Below, one piece after another: positions 7,111 to 12,420 of a stretch of 12,420 nucleotides of DNA. This DNA is from Bacillota bacterium (GTDB lineage Bacteria > Bacillota_A > Clostridia > Lachnospirales > Bianqueaceae). The translations under genes and the position numbers were made by a program. Location: positions 1-12,420 of the forward strand of contig JAFOIR010000366.1 in assembly GCA_017420625.1 (NCBI GenBank), in the 5' to 3' direction. The notes beneath the pieces are model-generated. The model searched no databases. It had not been told where the DNA came from and saw only the letters and a list, made by a program, of their open reading frames with translations. Numbering within the stretch: position 1 is the stretch's first letter; every line of letters starts with the position of its first letter.

Positions 7111-8217
7111 TCAAAATTCAAAAGTAGTATGAAGCGGCAGGGTTCTCTTCTCCTTGATGCAGTCTGAGATTGTGCACATGATATCGATAACATGACGGGC
7201 GATCTTCGGATCCAGCACCGGAGTGCTGTCGGTTTCGATCGCATGGATCAGATCGTGGATCGCTTCTGCCTGTTTCCACTCCCCGGGATAGGGCAATTCC
7301 TGCGGCTGCGGCTCTATCCATCCTCGGATCTTCCGATCTTCATCATCGATGTAGGCCATCAGTCCGTCTCCGGCACCGATCTTCAGATGTCCTTTGACCG
7401 TGATCGTTCCCTTGGAGCCATAAACTTCCATCTGGTTCAGCGTAGATGCTTTTTCACAGAAACCGGCATCGATGACAGCCAGCGTACCATTACCCCAATC
7501 AAGAGTGATGATATAGTTGTCCGGCAGATAGTCCGTCCTGATCTTCTTTCCGTCGAATGCTCCGCTGCGAATGGTGCGCTCCGGTTCAGAGATACAGGCT
7601 ACACAGGTAACTTCTTTGGCGGGCCCCAATACAGAAACCGCTTCTGTGATTCCGTGAACGCCCATATCGTAGAGTGCACCTGCACCCGGTTGGAAGAACC
7701 AGGAGCAGTCTGCTTCCCGGTATTGGAAATAGTTCGGCCCGCCATGAGCTGCCCGTGCCCGGATCATATTAACGTGTCCGATCGTTCCGTTCTCGACCAT
7801 TTGACGGATCTGGATAATATCCGGGCGCAGTGGATGGATCGCAGCCGATGCTATCTTCACATGCATTTTCTCTGCCAGCTCGATCTGCTCCGTTGCATTC
7901 TGGACTGTCATTGCCATAGGTTTTTGGGTATACAGATGCTTCCCTGCAGCAATGGCTTTCATATTCAGCTCATGATGAGCCGGGATCGATGCCGTGTCCA
8001 TCATGATTTCAAAATCGCATTTCTCCAGCAGTTCATCAATATTCGGATACCAATTGGGAATACCGAACTTCTCCGCATAAGCCTGAGCCCGCTCCGGCAT
8101 AATATCACAGACTGCCACGACTTCAACATCCGAAAATGTCGCAAGCTGCGGAAGATAGATCTCTCCTGCAATACTTCCACATCCGACTAACGCTACTTTC
8201 CATTTTTTCTGGCTCAT
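7111..8217 (-). CDS. Gfo/Idh/MocA-family NAD(P)-dependent oxidoreductase
   Basis: A cytoplasmic dehydrogenase/reductase of 368 residues, the usual length. The Rossmann N-terminus contains GCGSIAG (12-18); the central catalytic segment has YTQKP (96-100), where most relatives have EKP with the catalytic Lys, here Lys99. DMGVH (184-188) carries the family Asp and His. Family members oxidise or reduce sugars, inositols, anhydrosugars and sialic-acid derivatives. The start chosen is ATG 8217 (MSQKKWK), six bases after AGGAGG. An ATG at 8223 overlaps the activase stop, but the Shine-Dalgarno would abut it, so it is less likely. It is the last gene of the enzyme operon, two bases after the activase. 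No clear terminator follows. Its substrate is unknown; context suggests a sugar or sugar phosphate processed with the glycyl radical enzyme. Confidence 0.9.
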   Translation of the reverse strand: MSQKKWKVALVGCGSIAGEIYLPQLATFSDVEVVAVCDIMPERAQAYAEKFGIPNWYPNIDELLEKCDFEIMMDTASIPAHHELNMKAIAAGKHLYTQKPMAMTVQNATEQIELAEKMHVKIASAAIHPLRPDIIQIRQMVENGTIGHVNMIRARAAHGGPNYFQYREADCSWFFQPGAGALYDMGVHGITEAVSVLGPAKEVTCVACISEPERTIRSGAFDGKKIRTDYLPDNYIITLDWGNGTLAVIDAGFCEKASTLNQMEVYGSKGTITVKGHLKIGAGDGLMAYIDDEDRKIRGWIEPQPQELPYPGEWKQAEAIHDLIHAIETDSTPVLDPKIARHVIDIMCTISDCIKEKRTLPLHTTFEF

Positions 8218-8219
8218 AT

Positions 8220-9158
8220 TCATCCTCCTATAGAGTTGATATCTTTACCATTGATCGTTACATCAAGTCCCATCTGCTGACCGATCCGTGCATAGGGAAT
8301 CAGTTCTTTTTTATCCAGTCCTTTTTCGCCTTCCTGCTGATATTCCAAGCCAAGCTGCATATACTTGCTTCTTCCCAGCACATGGTAGGCAAGCAGATCG
8401 ATCTGATGCGCCCCTTGTGCCAGTGTCAGACGGAAAATCCCCTCCAGGCTGTCCTGATCAAAATTAAATCCGGGAATCACCGGTACCCGGATGATGACCT
8501 GGCTTTCGTTCTCACTGAGAGCTTTCTTCAGATTTTTAAGAATGAGCGGGAGATTTCCTCCTGTTACCTTTTGAAGCCTATCCGGATCCGAATGCTTCAG
8601 GTCAAACAGATAGGTGTCAATCAATTCGGCAGCCTTTTCAAAAGCTTCCGGAGAAACATTGCCCGTTGTCTCGATAGCTGTCGTGATACCTTCTTCCTTT
8701 GCTGCTTTCAGGAGTGCAGCCAGCCCCTCCGGCTGCAGGAAAGGTTCTCCGCCGGAAACGGTCATTCCGCCGCCGCTCTTTTTATAATAGTGATTGTCCC
8801 GACGTACGACCTTCATCACATCCTGCACCGAGACTTCTTTTCCACTCATCCGCATCGCTTCAGACAAACAGGCTTTCGCACAGGTCCCACAGCGAATACA
8901 TTTCGACCGGTCGATGAAAGGTCCCTCCTCCGGTGAGAAGCCAATGGCACCATTCGGACAAGCCCGAAAGCACCGCCCGCAGTGCGTGCACTTGCGGGCA
9001 AAGTGCATCAGTTCCGTCCTTCCTCTCTGAGATTCCGGGTTGGAACACCAGGGGCAGTGAAGCGGACATCCGTTGAAGAAAACGGTTGTCCGGATCCCGG
9101 GTCCATCATGAATGGAAAACCGCTGAATATCAAAAATCTTCAAAGCCGGCTCAGTCAT
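8220..9158 (-). CDS. Glycyl radical enzyme activase (radical SAM)
   Basis: It installs the glycyl radical on the partner enzyme encoded just upstream, using S-adenosylmethionine and a reduced 4Fe-4S cluster. The signature CPLHCPWC gives the CxxxCxxC cluster (Cys31, Cys35, Cys38). A ferredoxin-like insert carries eight further cysteines (57, 60, 63, 67 and 87, 90, 93, 97), predicting two auxiliary 4Fe-4S clusters. This architecture belongs to activases of non-PFL glycyl radical enzymes such as dehydratases and C-O/C-S/C-N lyases; the activase of classical pyruvate formate-lyase lacks the insert. The SAM-binding SGGEP lies at 135-139. Length 312 is normal. The start ATG at 9158 overlaps the glycyl radical enzyme stop by 8 bp (ATGACTGA), so the pair is translationally coupled. 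Confidence 0.97.
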   Translation of the reverse strand: MTEPALKIFDIQRFSIHDGPGIRTTVFFNGCPLHCPWCSNPESQRGRTELMHFARKCTHCGRCFRACPNGAIGFSPEEGPFIDRSKCIRCGTCAKACLSEAMRMSGKEVSVQDVMKVVRRDNHYYKKSGGGMTVSGGEPFLQPEGLAALLKAAKEEGITTAIETTGNVSPEAFEKAAELIDTYLFDLKHSDPDRLQKVTGGNLPLILKNLKKALSENESQVIIRVPVIPGFNFDQDSLEGIFRLTLAQGAHQIDLLAYHVLGRSKYMQLGLEYQQEGEKGLDKKELIPYARIGQQMGLDVTINGKDINSIGG

Positions 9159-11433
9159 ACAGTACCCGGCTCATCAGTTCCTGCTGAATGTCCGCCTCCA
9201 GATTGACAAAGACCGCCGAGAATCCACTGACCCGTACGATCAGATCCTTATAGTTCTCCGGATGTTTTACCGCATCCTCCAGCACTCCGCGTCCGACGAC
9301 CGTGACCATCACATGGGAGCCGCCCTGTTCGAAGTAAGTCTTGAACAGAAGTTTGATCGCCTCCCGGTTTTCTGCAAAGAATTCCGGTGAGAATTTGATA
9401 TTCTGCACCGAACCGGCATGGTATCTTGCATCGATCTTCGCCAGAGAATTCAGCATAGCGGTAGGTCCGCTGGTATTGGCTCCGCCCTGTGGGTTGTTTG
9501 CCGGATTCATATACTGACCGGCATACCGGCCGTCCGGAGAAGCCGCCGTTTTTCTTCCCCATTCCGTATTCAGCTGATTATTACTGATCACGACCAGGAA
9601 ATACTGCATACCGGCATCGATGCCTCTTTTCCGGACTCCTTTGGCAACATACTCATAAAGATCCGTCGCCATTGAATCTGCCGTATCCAGATCATTTCCA
9701 TATTTGTCACATGCCCAGAGATCTGCCCTCATTTCCTCGTATCCCTGGAAGTTGGCCAGCATCGCTTTTCCGATCTCGTCCAGCGTGTATTTCTTCCTGT
9801 TAAATACCAGATCTTTAATAGCCCAGAGCGCATCCGATGCATTGATCAGGCCATAGATCTCATTGGTACCGCCCAGATACCGGACGCCGCCGTCCAGCAG
9901 CGCCTTGCCTCTTTCGATACAGTCATCCGTCAGCAGGCTCGTGAAAAGGAACGAAACGTCCCTGTTCATTACTTCATACGAATAATACTGTGCCTGGATC
10001 GACAGGTCCATATAGTAGTCCAGAAGCCGCTTATAGGCTTCATAAAATTCTTCAAAGCTCTTATATTCAGACAATGGTTTGCAAGGAATATCCCGGTTCT
10101 TTTTCATTCCGTCCATCGGATCGATGCCGCCGTTCATGAAGATCGTCATCATCTTCAGAAGGTTCATGCAGATGTTCGGTGTACCGGTACTCTGTCCCTG
10201 GATGACGAACTCTGTGCATCCAAAAGGAACATACATCTCAGCCGTTTTTTCATCCACCCGCATTCCATAAGAGACTGCCGGAACGTTGACTTCATCATTG
10301 TAAAGAGTCGGATAAGTCGCACCGGCACCCAGTGCATCCATGGCTTCATCCCAGATCTCTTCCGAAGTATCCTTGGTGATCCGAAGCGTAAACTGCGGCT
10401 CCACGTATCGGCAGTCCTTTGCCACCTTCAGGGCAGTATGCAGGAAAACATCCGCTTCTTTCGGATGCTTACGGCCTTTCCCGCCGACGATCACGCGCCC
10501 GTTTACCGTCGTCCTGCGGTTTTCGATCATCGTCCAGAGACTCTTTACATAGCGGTATGCGTCCTGCTGATCCATCCGGCCTTCTTCCATGTCCTTAGCA
10601 AGATAAGGCCCCAGACAATCATCCAGACGAGCATAATTGATCACGCCCGCCAGCATGGCATAAAGCCAGAAAAGCTGCAATGCCTGCGGGAATGTTTCCG
10701 GCTTATCTGTCTTGATCTTGCGAAGATCATCTGCGATCTTTTCAAGCTCGACTTTTCTTGCCTCTGCAGCCCCGGCGCTTTGCAGGGTGGCTTTTTCAGC
10801 CAGCGCTTCAGCGCAGTCTTCAAACAGATCGAGACACTCCAGTCCTGCCCGGTAGAAGGGATTCTCCGGATCGGCCGTCTTTTTCTCCTCCAGCAATGTT
10901 CTCATTCCACCGATCCCGAGGTCCAGCAGCTTCGGATAATCCAGCATCATACCTGAAAGACGGGCTGTTGCGATCAGTGGATAGTTCACGTCAATAAACC
11001 GGCCGATCGTATCCTCCGTCAGCACTTCGCGACAATACTTGGTCTTCAGATCATGTTCCAGCCAGTAGTCATAAAGCTGATCAACTCTGGCTTTCTCCTC
11101 CTCTGTCTCCAGCTGATCCTTGAAAGCCAGCAGCTTGTTGAAGACGCAGTAATGTCCCACACCGCCGACCGATGTCACACAGCCAAATCCGATCGGCAGA
11201 AAATCCAGCCGTCCGGCGACCAGATCCTGATCTTCGATCTTCCGAAAAAGTCTTGGATACAGCACCTTCAGACAGGCGATCTCCCTCAGTTCTTTCGGTC
11301 CATTGGAAGCTTCCCGATGAACACGGGTATATTCTTCCATGATCTCCAGCTGTTCGGCAAGCGGCTTCTCGCAGGGCAGCTTCTTGCTGACTTCTACATT
11401 CTGCGCACCGTTTACATCAAACTTGACAGCCAT
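9151..11433 (-). CDS. Glycyl radical enzyme of unassigned substrate (PFL-like/dehydratase-type superfamily)
   Basis: An oxygen-sensitive cytoplasmic radical enzyme, 760 residues. The C-terminal radical site is RVSGFSA (734-740, Gly737), followed by the usual closing helix. The thiyl site is GCTE with Cys406. Glu408, two residues after the Cys, is the position of the catalytic base in diol dehydratases, choline lyase and related C-O/C-N lyases. Pyruvate formate-lyase instead has two adjacent Cys, so this is not PFL. EPQFTLRIT (345-353), YNDEVNVPA (378-386), GGVRYLGGTNEIYG (515-528) and ASPDGRYAGQ (631-640) are family landmarks. Around the active site GCTEFVIQGQSTG replaces the more common GCVEP block, and the N-terminal region around 72-98 is rich in Gly and Cys and unlike the characterised classes I can recall. 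The start MAVKF has AAGGAGAG upstream. Possible roles include C-O cleavage of a sugar-derived phosphate, as reported for E. coli YbiW/PflD on anhydrohexitol phosphates; this is inference. Confidence 0.95.
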   Translation of the reverse strand: MAVKFDVNGAQNVEVSKKLPCEKPLAEQLEIMEEYTRVHREASNGPKELREIACLKVLYPRLFRKIEDQDLVAGRLDFLPIGFGCVTSVGGVGHYCVFNKLLAFKDQLETEEEKARVDQLYDYWLEHDLKTKYCREVLTEDTIGRFIDVNYPLIATARLSGMMLDYPKLLDLGIGGMRTLLEEKKTADPENPFYRAGLECLDLFEDCAEALAEKATLQSAGAAEARKVELEKIADDLRKIKTDKPETFPQALQLFWLYAMLAGVINYARLDDCLGPYLAKDMEEGRMDQQDAYRYVKSLWTMIENRRTTVNGRVIVGGKGRKHPKEADVFLHTALKVAKDCRYVEPQFTLRITKDTSEEIWDEAMDALGAGATYPTLYNDEVNVPAVSYGMRVDEKTAEMYVPFGCTEFVIQGQSTGTPNICMNLLKMMTIFMNGGIDPMDGMKKNRDIPCKPLSEYKSFEEFYEAYKRLLDYYMDLSIQAQYYSYEVMNRDVSFLFTSLLTDDCIERGKALLDGGVRYLGGTNEIYGLINASDALWAIKDLVFNRKKYTLDEIGKAMLANFQGYEEMRADLWACDKYGNDLDTADSMATDLYEYVAKGVRKRGIDAGMQYFLVVISNNQLNTEWGRKTAASPDGRYAGQYMNPANNPQGGANTSGPTAMLNSLAKIDARYHAGSVQNIKFSPEFFAENREAIKLLFKTYFEQGGSHVMVTVVGRGVLEDAVKHPENYKDLIVRVSGFSAVFVNLEADIQQELMSRVLYD

Positions 11434-11443
11434 TTTTCTCTCC

Positions 11444-12190
11444 TTAGTGAGCGCGGCGTTCTTCTGCGCGCCAGTCATTCTGATAACCGGAAATAAGATC
11501 TGTAAAACGTTTGGTGATATAGTGCGGTCTTGTAATCGCGCTGCCCACAACCACGGCATGGGCACCAAGATACAGACACTTGATCGCATCTTCCGGTGTA
11601 TAGATATGGCCTTCCATGATGACATACGCCTCATCCTTCAGATCCCGGCACATCTGTGCAAAAGCCCGCATATCGGGATTTTCGATATGTTTGGTTTCAG
11701 CCGTATAGCCATAAAGGGTAGGTCCGACGATATCCGCACCGAGTTTAACAGCGTTTACCGCTTCATCATAGTTGGAAACATCGGCGAAAATGATCGCTTC
11801 CGGAATAGCTGCCTTTACTTCCGGGAGAAGTTCATAGGCATGCCGGCCGTTGACCATCTGAGCAGTACAATCAAGAGCGATGATTTCTGCGCCGGCTTCC
11901 CATACTTCCTTTGCGGCTTCGAGTGTGGGAGTGATAAAGACATCACTGTCCGGCACCCATTGCTTGTAAAGCCCGATCACCGGCAGATCCACGGCTGCTT
12001 TGATGCTGCGGATCTGGTCCGGCATATTTGCACGGATACCGACGGCTCCGCCCCATTTGGCGGCTTTTGCCATCAGTGCAACGATATCCGGATGATAAAT
12101 CGGATCGTCGTGCTGTACCTGACAGGATACGATCAATCCATTCGCAAAGGATTCCAGGATCGCTTTTTTCTTCGGATCATTCGTTTTCAT
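11444..12190 (-). CDS. nanE: NanE-type N-acylmannosamine-6-phosphate 2-epimerase family protein
   Basis: A TIM-barrel enzyme of 248 residues that in characterised relatives interconverts ManNAc-6-phosphate and GlcNAc-6-phosphate. Family blocks in order: SCQ (22-24), AAKWGGAVGIRAN (43-55), PVIGLYK with catalytic Lys76, DSDVFITPT (81-89), IIALDCT (103-109), FADVSNYDEA (135-144), GYT (161-163), MEGHIYTPEDA with the second catalytic residue Glu193, and VVVGSAITRP (213-222). Differences from usual NanE are GPTLYGYT for the common GTTLSGYT and MEGH for AEGR, close to the phosphate and substrate site. The substrate may therefore not be standard. No other sialic-acid genes (nanA, nanK, nagA) are seen here. 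The start ATG at 12190 is 15 bases from AAGGAG, a long spacing; an in-frame TAG just upstream excludes a longer form. Ten bases before the glycyl radical enzyme gene. Confidence 0.88.
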   Translation of the reverse strand: MKTNDPKKKAILESFANGLIVSCQVQHDDPIYHPDIVALMAKAAKWGGAVGIRANMPDQIRSIKAAVDLPVIGLYKQWVPDSDVFITPTLEAAKEVWEAGAEIIALDCTAQMVNGRHAYELLPEVKAAIPEAIIFADVSNYDEAVNAVKLGADIVGPTLYGYTAETKHIENPDMRAFAQMCRDLKDEAYVIMEGHIYTPEDAIKCLYLGAHAVVVGSAITRPHYITKRFTDLISGYQNDWRAEERRAH

Positions 12191-12202
12191 AATCTATATA
12201 TT

Positions 12203-12420
12203 TCACTCCTTCAATTTATAATAACAATATAGTACCCATGCATGCGGATGCGCACAGAATACCGGCTGATTCAGAAATCCCGGCAGCCCTTCTGTTGGGA
12301 GCAGAGATGAGTGAAGTGAATCCGCTGACGACCAGTAGGAAGACCAGTACTGCGGGAAGTTTTCAGTGAAAGAAGCCCATGTCATCTTTTTCAGCAGCTT
12401 CTCCGCTTCCATCCTGTCAA
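12203..12420 (-). CDS. C-terminal end of an unrecognised gene (cut by window edge)
   Basis: The frame is open from the right edge to TGA at 12205-12203, 72 codons. It is rich in aromatic residues (FPQYWSSYWSSADSLHSSLL, then FCAHPHAWVLYCYYKLKE). The aromatic and His/Pro pattern resembles the end of a carbohydrate-active enzyme such as an alpha/alpha-barrel glycosidase or phosphorylase, but I cannot assign a family. The ATG at 12412 has no suitable RBS and is probably internal. Its stop overlaps the region of the epimerase RBS and the gap is 12 bp, so it belongs to the same operon as the epimerase and glycyl radical enzyme genes. Confidence 0.7.
   Translation of the reverse strand, partial: DRMEAEKLLKKMTWASFTENFPQYWSSYWSSADSLHSSLLPTEGLPGFLNQPVFCAHPHAWVLYCYYKLKE

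Noticed and set aside
7192..8190. Plus-strand open frame of 332 codons opposite the oxidoreductase gene
   Set aside because: The product shows no family motif, whereas the minus strand encodes a full Gfo/Idh/MocA protein with intact motifs and RBS.
9151..11433. Assignment of the radical enzyme as pyruvate formate-lyase
   Set aside because: It has a single active-site Cys followed by Thr-Glu instead of the PFL Cys-Cys pair, and its activase carries a two-cluster ferredoxin insert that the PFL activase lacks.
11434..11634. N-terminal extension of the glycyl radical enzyme to an ATG at 11634
   Set aside because: It would overlap the epimerase gene by about 190 bp and reads as an unrelated basic peptide; the ATG at 11433 has a strong RBS directly after the epimerase stop.
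11339..12232. Plus-strand open frame of 297 codons opposite the epimerase gene
   Set aside because: It is an antisense shadow of the NanE-like gene with no RBS or recognisable motif.
1..12420. CRISPR arrays, tRNA or rRNA genes, insertion sequences, phage or defence genes
   Set aside because: No spaced repeats, cloverleaf-forming segments, transposase motifs or terminal inverted repeats were seen; almost all of the window is accounted for by metabolic and transport genes.

Overview
The window carries two consecutive transcription units, plus a third that begins near the left edge. All lie on the minus strand, so they read from high to low coordinates. Moderate GC, strong AAGGAGG-type ribosome binding sites, tightly packed and overlapping genes, a lipoprotein signal on the solute-binding protein and an oxygen-sensitive glycyl radical enzyme with its activase all suggest an anaerobic gut-type Firmicute (Lachnospiraceae/Clostridia-like). 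That assignment is inferred from gene style only.

Right half, in order of transcription: the 3' end of an unrecognised, possibly carbohydrate-active gene (12420-12203); a NanE-type amino-sugar-phosphate 2-epimerase (12190-11444); a 760-residue glycyl radical enzyme of unassigned substrate (11433-9151); its radical-SAM activase (9158-8220); and a Gfo/Idh/MocA oxidoreductase (8217-7111). Gaps are 12, 10, -8 and 2 bp, so this is one operon. It looks like an anaerobic catabolic module for a sugar or sugar derivative: the epimerase and the NAD(P)-dependent oxidoreductase would adjust stereochemistry and redox state, and the glycyl radical enzyme would perform a C-O (or C-N) cleavage. The substrate cannot be read from sequence.

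A 352-bp spacer (7110-6759) holds an orphan 80-codon open frame without a usable start, then an extended -10 promoter and an 8-bp inverted repeat in the leader. These precede the second unit, a complete Opp/Dpp-type ABC importer: lipoprotein binding protein (6758-4797), a hairpin, permease B (4654-3644), permease C with an enlarged extracytoplasmic segment (3619-2396), ATPase D with a cysteine cluster (2385-1351), short ATPase F (1358-504) and a strong intrinsic terminator (481-451). It probably imports the substrate, or a precursor, of the adjacent enzymes; family membership alone would equally allow peptides.

The left edge holds the start of an unrecognised gene (194-1). Its leader is unusual: an extended -10 promoter, an 18-codon leader peptide with its own Shine-Dalgarno, and an intrinsic terminator whose 5' arm contains the end and stop codon of that peptide. 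This is the layout of a translation-controlled transcription attenuator. Together with the unassigned glycyl radical enzyme module, it is the most interesting content of the window.
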